DNA from: Puffinus mauretanicus
Lineage: Eukaryota > Chordata > Aves > Procellariiformes > Procellariidae
Direction of reading: 5' to 3'
DNA: 64,000 bases
NCBI GenBank assembly: GCA_023333565.1
Contig: JAJKFH010003229.1
Coordinates: 1,834,001-1,898,000, forward strand
Shown here in pieces: positions 23,619 through 37,100 of the stretch (the stretch's first letter is position 1; each line of letters opens with the position of its first letter). Below the pieces are notes generated by a model. It had not been told where the DNA came from and searched no databases. It worked only from the letters and a program-made list of their open reading frames with translations. The position numbers and the translations under genes are program-made.

Positions 23619-26224
23619 AATGGTTGGAGACCGTTCTCCAAATGCTAAAGCAGCAGCAGAAGCAGCTGCTGTTTTATTAAAAAAGAGTCAAACAAAGAAT
23701 CAAACCAAAGATAACCTAAAAATATTTTTCCTATCTTTCGATTAGACCAATCTTGCATGTAACTTTTAAGAAGCTATCCTTTGTTTTTAAAATAATGCTT
23801 TCTCTTTAAATAAAATTACCTTCTAGTATGTTCAGAAAACTCAAGATCATTTACATCCTGTTTTACATCATCTTTTAATGCTGTAAGATGAGAAGAAAAT
23901 AGTGTCTGGCATCACTGCTACACAAAGGTCTATCTAAAAGCCTTTGCATTTGTTCTCATACAATAGTCATTGTAAAATGATATCTCTGCCCATGGCTGGG
24001 AAGTTCTCAAAGATTAAGCAGTCTTCATCTAGCAGAATGCAAAGCCTCCTTCTCAAGGCCTCCTGCACTGTACACTTACTACAAAATCCAACTTGCAATG
24101 ATGTTGCTTTGTAAAAGTATAATGAAAGGATTCGGAATAGCCCTTTTAAGTCAATTGCTTTGCATGATTTACTGTAGTTTGTTGGAAGGCACTTCTCATT
24201 ATACTGTGTTTTATCATAGCTATTAACATTATCAGTCGGTACTTGATATAAAGATTGCTCTTGTATAATGAGCATGATGAAAGACCTGTTTGTGTCTCTC
24301 ATATCAAGCACACTGGAGATCTCTTGCAAACTAATTACCTTTATGAGAGCAGCTTGCAAATACAAAGCACTCTAAACCCCTAAGCTCATATTTCTTGCTT
24401 CGTATGGAAATACACTCAAACCTTAGCCTTAAATGAACTACGCTTTAATTTACACCTAAATATATACCAAGAATAACTTCTCCAGCTCCAGTGCAACTTT
24501 GTACAATCCCAGGGATCTTCCCAAACAGATGTAATTGAAAGGTTGAGGGCTTTATTTGTTAACTCAGCAACGTCAACATGCTAGTGAGTCATCTGGTGAC
24601 TGTTAGAGATCTAAAATTACACATAACTAGGGCTACTTTTGTTCCTCATCCTGATCCCATACTGCTATGATCTGATGGATTCCGATTTAAAGGAAGAGCA
24701 GTTTTAGACCACAAATGTCATGATGGCATTCAGCCAAGACCCTTCTTATGTAAGGCAAAATGTACAATGAACAGCTGACATTATTTGTTCTCTGAAGTAA
24801 GTCCAAAGCAATTTAACACAACGCTGTAAGCATAAATTATGATAAAGTAACATCATTGTCCGTGTTTAAAAATCCTTGTATAAAGTCAAAGCTTGTAGTC
24901 TTTCAGGGATTTTGGATTTACAAAATAAGCTGTAAAGGAAATAAATCCATACCTTGCCTAAAGTAAATTAACTGATGGTAAATTTCCTCTCTGAGTTATG
25001 CTCACCCTAGAGTCGTGGTTTTCTCTCTCAGGAATTGCATCTGTCTTCTTTATCTTGAGCTACCTGTAGCAGATACTGCACAACAGTGACTACAAATAAA
25101 AGGTAAATATTTTCAAGATCAAGATGCCAAATGTGTAGCAACAGCAGAAAGGAGGACTGGAAAAGGCCCATGATTGAAGTAATGGTGTTAATGGTGAATT
25201 AGTAGGTTTGCTGTCTGAATTATGTGATGGCCCTGGCTTAAAAAGTAGTGTACTCTTCAAACCATAGCAAATTATTTAATTAATAGACCAGATACTGGCA
25301 GTATTCATCAAGCTACTCTTTAGTCCCTTTAAAGAAGGACAAGAACATGGCTTTTGTACAGTAGTATAAAAATTTTATTCCTTGTGTAGGAGCACAGCAT
25401 TAACGGCAAAAGGCGAGCCAGTTGGAGAGGTGGCTAAAAGGGCAGTTCACACGGCTGGCAAGGGGGGAATCTGTGGGAGCAGAGCAGGAAGACAGAGCTG
25501 AGAGGCCTTACTGGCTTTCAGTAAGAGCTTGAGCGGATTAGGTAGTGAAGGGGAAGGCAATGAAGGGCCTGAGGAGGCCGGTTTGACAGGCAGAATGAGC
25601 AGCTAGAAGGATGATTTTGGCAGAAAGTGCATGTGCACTCATGCATTCAAGAAGAAGAGAGAAGGCTGTGATGGGGGGGAGATGAAGGAAGAGAGAAAAG
25701 CTGTTTGGGCAGTGGAACAAGGTCTTGGAAATAGTTTGAGAGGAGAGTGGAGAAGAGCTAGATGTGTGAGGTGATGGAGAAAGCAGTCACAGACGACAGC
25801 TTTTTTCTAATTCAGTAGGATAGAAGGGCAGTAATATTTCTAGCAGGGATAGAAAGGTAGGAATGCAAAGCGGGGTAGGATCTTGGCCACAATATATTTA
25901 GGATAAACTTCAGAAAGTGTCAGAAATACAATGATGTAGGAAACGATGAAGGGAGGCAGCCTGAGTTAAAAAAAAATCAGGGCTAAGGTTGACCTTTTCT
26001 ATTTTTGCATCTGTGTTTCCTTCAATTCCAAGCAGGTAAGCGAGTAATCTATTTTTCCATATTAGATCATAAAATCGCTATCTTCTCCCTCATTAGCTTC
26101 AGGAAGGAGGAGAAAGACACAGAATGAGCAGTTTTGTGACAAAGGCGCTTGCGCTTCAATCAATAGGATTGTATTGTATAGTATACCTATCCAGTGTGTC
26201 CTGTACTGCACATTTTCACATTTT

Positions 26225-26538
26225 GTGTTCAGCCAGGCAGGATTTTATTCTCATTTTCACATTTTGGACCACGCTTCAGGTCTGCACAGATACACAACAT
26301 GCTCCAGCATAAGAATTTCCTTCTTACCATCAACTAACAGCACACATGGCAGTTCACATAGCTTGTGTCAAAGCTAGTCAGAACTTATTACAAATTAAAG
26401 GGTGGCCATATACTGTTTTCTTTAGGCACTCAATTAAAGGCAGGTGTCTGGCCCCTCATCAGTTGTAGGTGGTCTTTTCCTCTTGGGTTGTTTTTCTTTT
26501 CTTGGTAGTGACTCAAGTGCTTTCTTCACTTTTGAAAT
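26225..26538 (-). other. Candidate terminal exon with poly(A) signal (unidentified)
   Basis: On the minus strand an acceptor-like GGGTTGTTTTACAG ends at 26539. It is followed by 34 in-frame codons and a TAA at 26434-26436. The predicted tail is strongly basic then polar (it contains KVKKALESLPRKEKQ and ends TTDEGPDTCL). About 185 bases after the stop lies a canonical AATAAA (complement at 26244-26249), with TG-rich sequence beyond. Acceptor, short open frame, stop and poly(A) signal in this order are what a last exon looks like. I do not recognise the peptide, no partner exons were found upstream on this strand, and the frame is also open before the acceptor. It could be chance or a noncoding RNA end. 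Confidence 0.25.
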
Positions 26539-28262
26539 CTGTAAAACAACCCACGAACGTTTTGTAATATTCTCTCTAGTTACATGTGCAAAAGTTTCCA
26601 AGTAACAGTCAGGACTTGGCAAGTAATTTTTCTTACTTCTTCTTCTAGGTACACATTTATTCCAGATTCCTAATGGTGGTTAGTGATCTCAAAAGAAACA
26701 GAATAACAGATGCACAAGTGTACATGGCAGACATGCCAATTTTCCATTGATGAGTTCAGAGGACACTGTAAATCATGCCTGCTGCCAGAAGACCCCAGAA
26801 ATGGAGCAGTCAATCAGAGGATTCCTGCTTTGTTTATCCTACAATTTTGGGACTTGAAATTTAACCTCTCTCTGTGTCTCTTCCTCTCAACAGAAAAGCT
26901 GAGAAGGCACCACATGTTTGGATTTAGCCGCTTTTGGATGTAATTGCACGAAATTCACATTGACTCTGGGATCTTTGCCAGGGTACATGCTGACAGAAGA
27001 CAGCATAGACCTTGGTTTGATAATGAACCTTTCTTCAGTCATCAATATTTTACATTAAATAGTATAATCATAGAGTAACACTGTTAGCCTGAGGGTCAAG
27101 AACTGCAGAGATCCAAGCTTGGCCTTTGCTTAGTGCAAAAAGATCAGAAAATTCTCACAAGACTACGTGACTAGGATCATTTGCTGTAAGGAAAAATTCA
27201 TTTAAAATGGAGCATTTACCCATACCATAGAGATATCCATTTACCCATAGAGATAAGCTCCCTCCTTTGGAAAAACACTGCCCTTCAAGAAACAGCCATT
27301 CACTTACAGTCGAGCCACATCACACTTACCTTAAACAAAAAACCCAAACACCTGCTCTAGCAGCCTACTGCTTATTTTAAGCAGTGGTGCAGAAGTAAGT
27401 TTCGCCCAGTCTTTATACAGCTGTGCCTTGCAGGAAATGCTGCATGGAGCTGTTTCCCTAACCTTGCCTGGCTCCTGTGCGTGCCAAGATCACGGGCCCT
27501 TCATGCTCTGGAACTGAAGAGCTGACCCCTCCAAAGCTTCCTCAGCACACAGCTAACCGAAAGAGGGTGGGCAGGGAAGGAGTAGGGCGTAGGGAAAAGA
27601 GGGAAAAGAGCCTGGCTGTGTGTCGGGGTTTCCAGATGGCAGGCAGGCCAGCTGGGGCAATAGCTGAACCAGGCTGCCTGACACCCAGAAGTCCAGGACA
27701 AATGGCTGCTGCGTGTGCACAGTACGCCCAGAATACATTAGATTTGTCATGCATGTGCAGGCCATCTGTGAAGCAAATGCTCAGTAGTCCCAGTGAGCTG
27801 AGATGGAAATATGAGGGCCCCTGCAGAGCACAACTGTCACTGGAAAGTGGCTCCCTCCTGAACTGGGTGAGGAAGGACTCTGTCCCTCCCTGGTAGCCAT
27901 AATGTATTTCAGCATCAGACTGCCAGCATTGAAGGTTTTTCAGGGACAGCATGACTATGAGAATATTACACACAGCCATGGAGTAAGATGGATATTAAAT
28001 TGTGCCCACAAAATACATCTGTTTTTAAAAGTGGGCAATTGCATATGCCAACAACTCATTTAGACAAACTAAAACAACCATTCACTTTTGCCCTTCTTTA
28101 TACAATGCCAGCTGCTGGCGGTGAAATATCAAGCTTTCTTGCCCTCCTTTCATTACATGGCACTGTTGGAGCACAACGAAAGCCCACCCAGTAGTCTGTT
28201 TGTGATTTAACCTGTACCTATTGCTACTTTGAATTCTTCAGGAACTGATTTTAGTGAGATAT
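26539..28262. other. Unique sequence, no gene seen
   Basis: The block 27480-27900 is somewhat GC-richer and is open on both strands (139 codons plus, 145 codons minus), with no recognisable domain on either. A short duplication lies at 27213-27258. Nothing else stands out. Confidence 0.45.
27213..27258 (+). repeat. Short tandem duplication (about 25 and 21 bp)
   Basis: CATTTACCCATACCATAGAG at 27213 is followed at once by CATTTACCCATAGAGATAAG at 27238. The second copy lacks the four bases ACCA or an equivalent. This looks like a replication-slippage duplication. Confidence 0.7.
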
Positions 28263-28263
28263 T

Positions 28264-28490
28264 CCAGAATCACAAAACCATAGAAAAAATTATGTTGGAG
28301 GGGACCTCTGGAGGCTCTGTAGTCCAAACTCTAGTTAAAGTAAGGCTAATTGCAGACTTACACAGGGCTTTGTCCAGCTGAATTTTGAAAATCTCTGAGG
28401 ATGGAGACTCAGCCTCCCTGGGCACCCTGAGTGTGCTAGTGCTTGGCCATTCTCACAGTGAAGCAGTCTTTCCTTAAGTCCAGCTAGGAC
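28264..28490 (-). mobile_element. CR1 LINE 3' end, old
   Basis: Read on the plus strand, the block begins AGAATCACAAAACCATAG, then GGAGGGGACCTCTGGAGG and AGTCCAAACTC. This is the reverse complement of the avian CR1 3' UTR, with its 3' terminus at the left. Similarity continues through CTCCCTGGGCACCCTG to the TCCTTAAGTCCAGCTAGGAC region and then fades. The octamers are damaged (CACAAAACC in place of CATAGAATC), so this copy is older than the one at 55.7 kb. No coding part remains. Confidence 0.85.
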
Positions 28491-29364
28491 TTTGTCTTCA
28501 CTATAACTCCCCTTTAAATAAAAAGAAGAATTTTGAATGACATTTCTATCCTGCTAGTTTTTCTTCACTTGAAGTCTTATACTCTTTGTTCTTTGTTTCA
28601 CAATCAGTGATAGGTTGGTGCATGGTTGCATTTAGCACTTCATACACAGGCCCATTTCTTCACCATGCTGGAGTAAGCTTATTATCAGGAAACATGACTA
28701 AAGAACTATGCCTAAGTATTAGAACAAAAGGCAGGTTTTAAACTTTTAAGTGATTACTTTTTTGGGGGATAAAATATCTGTATAGTCGGAGCAAACCACT
28801 GCGCTACCATCTCTTTTTTTCTCTCTTTGCATGGCATTGCACAGATGTAGTACTACTCTCACTTTTTTACCTTGGATTTATAGACAGGAAAACAGGACAT
28901 CTTTTTTAGGTAGGAATTTTCCTACTTCACAAGGACATAATGAGAATAAAGGCAAAAATTGTTCTATGCATACCTCAGAGAAAAATGCGCCTTAACAAAA
29001 AAAAATTGTGCATTCTTTTAGAATTATAGTACCTTTCCAGAATCCAGTCAGGAAAATTTTTGAAGGAATAAAACAATTACTGAAATATACTGGAAATTAT
29101 ACAACTATTAGCTGTTTGTCTCTGGAAATCTTCTTTCCCTAGTTAAGATCCTCTTTGAATTGGTCTGAATCCATCACTGGTGGCAGGGTGGCATCTGAAC
29201 ATTTCTATAATTCTTATAAAAATTTGCTACCTCTTTTATTCAAATTAGCCTCCTCACTTGTGTTTTAGGTTTCACAACATGGCAGTGCTGCATCATGATG
29301 CAAAGACACAATACAAAGGTCTTGTCCTTTCTAGTCAGCTTGCTACACCAATACATTATATAAC
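28491..29364. other. Unique sequence, no gene seen
   Basis: AT-rich DNA between the old CR1 end and the AT repeat. No open frame of note and no recognisable element. Confidence 0.5.
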
Positions 29365-29440
29365 AATATATAATATATAATATATAATATATAATATATA
29401 ATATATAATATATAATATATTATACAATATATAATATATA
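29365..29440. repeat. AATATAT heptamer array
   Basis: Eight uninterrupted 7-bp units (29365-29420) are followed by a short interruption (TATAC) and about two more units. The tract is pure A and T and partly self-complementary. A minus-strand frame reading Tyr-Ile-Ile repeats is only its translation. Confidence 0.9.
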
Positions 29441-30879
29441 ATAACTTGACATCAGAAATGCAAAGGTGGAAATGATGCCATATTAAACGTTTTATTCTGT
29501 TAAACAATTGCAAAAAATGCCTTGCAGCTTGCCTTAAGCAAACACTTGTTTTTCTTCCCATGTATAGAACCTAAATGTGTATACCATGTATATGGAAAAT
29601 GCAGATCCCATGGAGATCCTCACAGTTGCCCTCTGGTTCTACATTCCTGTCGTTTCTCTCTGCTTGAAATACCTCACTACCGCTTACTTTGTCTTTTCAT
29701 GAATTTCTACAATTTTAATTATTTTCTAATTTAATATTTTTTTCCTAAAAGAATCTTCAAGCATATGCCTGACTTGCTAAATGTAAAGATATGTGCTATA
29801 GGCAATCTTTAATAAAGAGTCTCTCAAAGAAAAATGTATCAGAGTTCTTTGTTCTTTCTATCTCTGTCATGTTTTCATGGCAAATATTCTGTCTCGTCTT
29901 AGAAAGGTAGCAATGAGGGAATTGCTCACAGAACACCACCACAAGGTGAGACAAAAGTGACTCTTTTTGTGGGTCTTTCGTTAGTAATCTTTGTAACACA
30001 GGTGTGATACGCACAAGGAAATGCAGACATTCTTCAGGTTACTGAAAATGTTTTAAATAGGAACAAAAGTAGGAACCAGGTAAACAGAGACTATTTATAT
30101 TCTGCTGGAGACAAGTAATAAGGCTGTAATGGACAGCTATAGACAGGCAATGACATAGTGACTAATGAAAAGAAGTAGGAAAAAGCAATTGGAAAATTTT
30201 CTTCCTTATTCCTTCTATGAAAAATAAGTAGGAAAAACACCATGCTAACTGGAAAAAATGCAAATCTTGAAGGTGTCTGATATCCTTCCTGTTATGTTAA
30301 AAGAAATGTGGATCTGGAAGCAAGCAAGAGGGAAAAAAAACCCCAAACAAATAATCTTGTTTACGAAGAAGATCACAGCAGCTGGATGAGCATCAGGAAT
30401 GGAATGGGACGGGACAGGACGGTCTGGCCCAAGCCCGTGCTCCACAGACGCACAGCCTCCTCACAGGAGTGACAGTATCCCCAGCCAATAACCTCTCAGA
30501 CAAAAATATAACTTCAGCAGCCTCCCACAGACTGATGAGTAATGCTAAGCACGGGGCCACGCAGCCTCTGAGACTGGATTAACTATCTTGTGGGTTTCCT
30601 TTTCTGCTTTTCCTTTTGTTTGCAGTTTTCCTACTTCTGCTCACGTACTTAGATCCTTCCCGTGCAATCCTGTGCTTGCTGGTTCCTAAATCAGCTGCCA
30701 TTGAGCCAGATGTCCCAACACAAGGGCACATCTCACCTGGGATCACGGCTGGGACTGCACCTCCTCAAGGGGTATCGGAGCCTGCGAGGATGCTGCTAGC
30801 AGCGTTGTTGGAACAGCCTTGTGAGCAGCCTGAAAATCTTTCAGGCATTTTGTCTACTCCAAAGAAAACATGCAGAGTG
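29441..30879. other. Unique sequence, no gene seen
   Basis: No recognisable gene. A GGAATGGAATGGGACGGGAC degenerate pentamer lies near 30395-30422. The 99-codon frame at 30616-30915 is proline- and alanine-rich without a known domain. Confidence 0.5.
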
Positions 30880-31165
30880 ATTTCTTTCACTCGCTTTGTA
30901 TCCATTTCCCCTTGATTTTTTCTCTCTCATTTTCTTACACTGTATCTTTTTTTCCTTCTCCCTTTCTCTTCCCAGTATTTCTTTGCTTGTTCTGTGCTGC
31001 TATCCCTCTTTGTACTTTCCTCTCTTCCCCTCACTGTACTGTTTCCCACTTTCTCTTTTTACCTCCCTTTTGCTTTATTCACTCACCTCTGCTGCAATTC
31101 CTCCTGTTCCCTCTCTTCAGTTATCCTCTTGTTCCTGTCAGGCGCTGCTTCTCTTTTGCAAAGTT
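30880..31165. repeat. Pyrimidine-rich tract on the plus strand
   Basis: Nearly 290 bases dominated by C and T (CTTCTCCCTTTCTCTTCCCA and similar) with no fixed period. Three overlapping plus-strand frames here encode Phe/Leu/Ser-rich strings, which is what pyrimidine tracts give, so they are not called as genes. Confidence 0.7.
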
Positions 31166-34100
31166 ACCCTGTAATAGCTCTATTTGTTTTCAAATTCACA
31201 TTTCATGGCTACACACAGCAAAATACTAGCAAAAACACTTGCATGCTACATAAAGAGTCAGAGGACTTCAAGCAGCCGAAACTGTGTTCTTCCTGAGAAG
31301 GCCCTGCTCGCATCAGCCCTGTGGTAACTACTGATGAGATGAAAATGATGGACAGTTGGGCACAGTGGCCTCCATCACTGCGGTCCCATCTGCCCTCCCG
31401 TCTACGTTGTCCTTCTCTCCTGCTGGCTGTGATGGGGTGCTGAGGTGGTCAAAGCCCCAAAACTGTGAATTCAGCTCACAGAGAGTGAGTGTGGCAAAGC
31501 CTCGCATGGCACCAGGGTAGTTCAGTGCTCGGCTACTCAGCAGCTGAGTCAGGGAGGCAAAAGTTCAAAGAAGGGCAGCATCTACGATCGGAAACATGTT
31601 TTGGGCCTGAGGACTAGAAGAGTTAAAAATAGGAACATGTGGGCCTAATTACAGAACAAAGGAAAAAGGGGCTAGAAAAAGGAACAATTTGGGGAAATTA
31701 GGAACAGTTGATCAACCAGAGTGTTGTAAACAACGTCAGATACTGCTCCTGCTTTCCTTACAGGAGAGATCTGAATCATGTATCAGATGACCCACACTCT
31801 GCGTGGGAATAAAATGCACGGGGGACGAAAAACATGAGACGTGCACTTGACAAGATGATCCTTGCATAGAAAGAATAGAAGTTAACTTTGTCCTTGTAGA
31901 AGCTGCACAGGCACAAAGGCTGTAACAGTCTTCAAAGCCCACAAAATACAAAACCTGCTGGCAGAGACCTGCCTGAACTTTGAGCAAGCTAGTTCCTGTC
32001 CTCTTTCTCAGGTCCTCACAACCTTGCTCCCCATAAGCTGTAGAGTGTAGAATTGGATGGATTCTCCTTAATGGTTTAATGAAATATATCTTTGAGCACT
32101 ACTAAGACTTTAAAAAGTGTCAGGTTCAACTGTATTGGCTCTTCTGGAATATGATGTTTCATCTGGTATATCTGTATGTATACAACTGTTTCTAGACATT
32201 AAAACTCTAATCAATACAATCTGTGGCAGCTGTACTACAATTTGAAAATGCAGTGGCCTCATGGTGGCAGACTGCAGCCAAACTTCCTTTTGACTTGGGC
32301 CTAAATCCTGCATTAGTGCTTAGATCTCTTGACCCAATTATATTTGCCCATTCTGAACGGCTTCCATGCTTGTACAGATGGTAGAAGATTGTCTCAGCTA
32401 CAAGGCAAAGAAGAAACCTGTCAGAGTAAAGCAGTGGCCAAACCAAACATGGAATTACTGGATCAGTGTATTAAACTGATACTTTTCTTTCTTCTTGCTC
32501 TGATTCCAGCAGGGCACATTTAAATGTCCATCTGCTCCAGTGCTCCAGCTGGAATTTTGATTTCACATTTGCCAGTACCACCTAACAGTAAGTGCAATGA
32601 CTTCCTGGTAATGTACTTTACAGTGATGAAACACCATTATAAACCATTGTCTTTTTGTTCCCACATTTATAATACAAGCTTTTGTATACTGAATCTAGAT
32701 TAAGATCAGGATCTTATGCAGATACATAACTGTTTCTTTCCGTTAAAATCTTCCCAGCACAAATCAGAGAAATGCCATGATATTAACATGGTAAAGTTAG
32801 AGTCATTATGAACCTTCAGAGAGCACAGGAAACCTTTCTGGCAGAAATCTAACTGTATCATCTAATTGACACAGAAGCAGTAAAAATTTGGATTATCAGT
32901 TTTGGTGATCATCATTGCTGATTAAATAGGAAAAAGTAACTTATTTCCTCTCCCGGCCCGTTTTATTAGCGTAAGTACTCTCCACTCAGAACAAGAAGAA
33001 ATCTCAGCCAACCTTGAGAACCTGCACCCCTAACCAAACTCTGTCCCATACAGAAGTAGTACAGAAATTAACGCAGCACTACACTTATTACCCAATCATG
33101 CAACATTTTGTCATTTTTTCCTCATAATTGTTCTTCGACACAGAGATACTCTAATTAAATAGTCATTTTACCATTGAAGCCTTCTGCTGTGTTTTTCTGT
33201 GCCCCTAGAGCTGCTCAGATACAGCAGAAATCAGTACTTTGAAGTAATCTGAAGAGGTTTATTTTGCATCACTTTCTTGGAAGACAGCAAAGGAAAAAAT
33301 ACAAATTTTTAAAAAGCACTCTGACTCAGGAGTCACAGAAATTGTAAGAGCCACTGAAACGTAGTGCAGAAACCTGCAATGATGATTTTTTGTTTTTTTA
33401 TTGACTAACATTGCTCATTTTTGTTTATGTCTGGCCAGTTTGGTTGGGACAGGGTATGTTTGGACGGATACATCTGTCTGTATATGTTTACAAGTCTGTG
33501 AATTACTAATGGACAAGAATGTCCTGAGCTCCACTCACTTTCCTACACATGGGTACCCAGTACCAGTGGGTACTGGCATCCTGTTCATGGCATCCTCTTG
33601 TGCTCGAGGACAGAGGTCTCCTGCAAACCCTGTATGGCGTCTGCCTGCCCAGTGCTGATGGATGCTCAAATGGCACTGCGTGACTGAATCAAGTCCCTGA
33701 AGTAAATATTCTAGATAGATAGCTAAAAAGAAATTTGTTTTCAACAAATAACTTCCATTTTGGGATGGTTCAGGTACTGGATATATGCTTGTATCAATTC
33801 TCAAAATAGCAGTGCACTTACAGTCTGAGTTTTGAGATAAACCTTATTATGTGGAATTATAAAATGTAAATCTGAAACCATTTTTTTGGGGAAAAAATCC
33901 TCCAAGAAGGGAAATGTATTATTGTTTCTGTATTTTTACTTTTTATTTTACTCCTGAGTGCTTCCAGCAAAGTAACAGTATTCCATGATAAATACCAGGA
34001 TAATTCTAAATATACAGTGTCTAAGCCCATACAGCATTTTTCTGAGAGTTTATACCTCAGCTGAATTATTACACTGTGTCATCTGTATGTTATTCTTGAC

Positions 34101-37100
34101 ATCTAGAAAGGGTGGAAGATAAAAATATATATTTGAACTAATTGCACTATGATCAACTTTCCTGTAAATGCAGATGGTCCTTATTTGCTCCAAATAATAA
34201 ACAAAGATATGAGAAAACATTCTTCTGGGACCAAATGACCTCCATGGCCAATCTGGCTTCCTTCTACACCCATCTGTATCTCCTATGGACAATGCCACCT
34301 ATGCCTTTAAGAAAGTGGCCATCTCCATCAAGATGCATCCATGGAGAACTCTAGCTCTCTATGCTACAGAAATTATTTCTAGTCACCAAAAAAAGGGAAA
34401 ACAGTTTTAGAGTACAGCATATAAGTTGTCTTCTACGGACAGTAGAGAATGGTAAGAAACAGGTTGAAAATAGCATTTTCTAATTTCCAAAGGAATATTT
34501 GAAAGAAACTTTCCTCTTTCCTCCCTGAGGTATTACTGAAATGACAATTTCTTTCTGTTTTCAAGCAAAGAAAGTTTCCAAAAATATTTTCTTGCTTAAC
34601 CCCAATATGTTTGTAAGACATAAAGTTTAAACACTTCTTTTCTGCAACTCCCAGAGTTTTATTTCTCCTTCTGTTATGTAGGGCTGTTTTGCAAATCTTG
34701 ATCCCCAGTGCCTAAATGTGGAAAGACTGATCATTTACACTGGAAGTAACATTTGGGGAACTGGAGAGCTGGTTTGAAATGAAATTGTAAAAATGCACTA
34801 AAGAGGAAAATTAACTGCCAAAATTAGACTGGCACACTTAAGGATTTTAAACGCCAAGCTTACATAATGGACTGATTAGCTACATCTAAATTCATTACTG
34901 AAATACAGTTAATGCTGGTATTCTTCAAAACTATGCAAAAATAAAAAGTGCAGCAAACATTTGAATGCATAGACTTAAGCTTTAGGGTATTCTTTTAAAA
35001 TATATGGTGTGTTCAGTATTATAAAGTACTGGACATGTTCAGACAACACTCTGCTAGGAGGGTGGCTGAATATTCTCTTCAGTTTGACCTCAGGGCACCG
35101 TTCTTAGTTTAAACTTACCTCTTCCCCCAGTGGCTGTGGAGCTCAACTTTGCTTCAGTGGGAACACATTCACTAGCAAGCTGGGAGTTTTATTTCCCTGT
35201 TCCTGTAACATATTTTTGAATTTCAGTTCAGTCCTTGATAACAAGGTTTCTGAGTACCACAAGGAAGTTTGTTGTCCAAACACTTTAACTAAAAGGCTGC
35301 TTCAGTTACTGCCTTGGTAGGCTGGATGGGACCTTACAGTGAGGGAGCAAAAAGCTCAAGACCCCAGCCTGAATTCAGCAATGCAAAGAGCTGTAGGAGG
35401 TTAAGGCCTTCTGCTTCCCCAGATATCTGCCCATCACCTCTATCTCTACCACTGCTAAAAATGTATATCCTAGACTGTGAACTGGGCATGTGTAGATAGG
35501 TGCAGAGAGGAGTACAGTCACATATTTCTTCTCTGCTGACTCTGCAACAGTAAAGGATCCATGGGAGGAGCGGATGAACAGCTGAGATCAGAGTGACTGT
35601 GCCTAACAGCAGGGCAGCAAAGTGTGCCCCAGTCTGGCAGTGAGGGTTCCCAGCTTCTTCCTGCATGGTTCCCACACTGTCTGTTCTCACAGGCCGTACT
35701 TCAGGCAAGGAGAGAATTGCATGTGCTAAAGGCCAGCTTATCCAGTTTTTACCCAGATTCTCCATCTGGCCGTTAATCGCAAAATTTCGTGCACAAAACT
35801 GCTCATGGGAGCAAATGCAGAACACACAGCTTCAACTTTCCCCTCTACTGTGTGTGGGTCCATTCCTAGCTCTGCTGCAAAACCCCCCTTTGAGTTAAAG
35901 GGGCAGTAATAGAAATTCCATGCTCGTACGTGCTGGATTTTCATTTCAGTGACATCATTTATCGGTTTGATTTTGCCAAAGGGAAGAAGTTCACATTATA
36001 GGATTCAAAAACAGCATCTAGAATGAAATCGGTTAGAAAGATCTCAGGTTTCAAAAGGACATGCCATACATAGACCCTTACTCTACTCACTTGGGTTCAT
36101 TTCTTGATATTTGTATTTGTAACCAAAACTTTCTTAGTTAATGAATTGCAACCTTGAAAAGCACTTAGAAAGTGAAAACACATTCCAGACATTAAAAAAA
36201 AACACGTTAAAAAAGCTCATATTATTTTCTGGAAAGGCATAAAGAGAATTTAGGGAGATTTCATGCAGATTCCATAGTGAGAAGGCATGCCAGATAAAAT
36301 GGATTACCTAATCATGTCAACTCTCTAGAAGACAAAAGGACAAACACACTTTATGTATGTCAACTTGTAGAAATGCTATAACTCCATAGAAGTGTTCTTG
36401 TAACTTAATACATGCTGTAGCCTAGTTTTAGTTCTTGGAATATGCTTTCTAATATTAATTTTTGTTTTTCATCTTGCTACGTAAAACCTAAGTAAAAGCT
36501 GTAAAAAAGACAATGAATCAAACACACAAACACAGGTGACTAACCTAGCTAAGTCTTGAAAATGCCTGCAATTAACTGTGTGAATGATATATAAAACAGT
36601 TGAGCTAATTTAGGAAGTGGATAGCCAACAGAGGTGAATTCTATTCCTGTTTCAAGCTTTGGCTATAGATACTACGAAGGAAAGAGAGAAAAGAAAATTG
36701 GAGTGTGAGAATCTCTTTTTACCAGCACCTTCTCTTCTGAGCTGATATTACATTTCTCTCTGTGTCACTTACAGTTTTATACCCTATTGTGCTCACTTGC
36801 ACCCACTTAGCTGGCTTATGGGCATTTGACAGCAATAAGAGCAAGTGAGCGGACTAGAGAGTGAAAAGGAAAGCTGGTCAGAGAGTAGCAGATGGCACAG
36901 TTCTGCTTGGTGCTGGCATCCCTAAAAGGCTCATTTAAATACCAACCTAGAAACAAGGAATCCCATATGATTTTCAGTTCATTGTCTCTAAATGTTACCA
37001 AAAAAGTTGTTTATTACTTTAAAGGAACTGTATTAGAAAATTGAACATTGTGAAATCAGCCAATTATAAAATGTAGTAAAGCATGGGAAAGGGGACAATT

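Larger units (their letters stand above)
22741..26220. other. Unique sequence with simple repeats
   Basis: No gene is recognisable. The stretch contains a poly(A) run, a short imperfect duplication near 23.5 kb and a purine-rich block (about 25380-25760, G and A dominated on the plus strand). A minus-strand 132-codon frame at 23967-24365 has no family resemblance and probably reflects chance. Confidence 0.5.

Noticed and set aside
27477..27979. Overlapping 139- and 145-codon frames on opposite strands
   Set aside because: Open on both strands because of the local GC content. Neither reading has a recognisable domain.
29365..29440. Direct repeats as a possible CRISPR-like array
   Set aside because: The units are 7 bp with no spacers, in a vertebrate genome. 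It is a microsatellite.
35334..35825. 163-codon minus-strand frame
   Set aside because: Long for its surroundings but with no recognisable motif, no flanking splice or promoter signals and no codon pattern that convinces.
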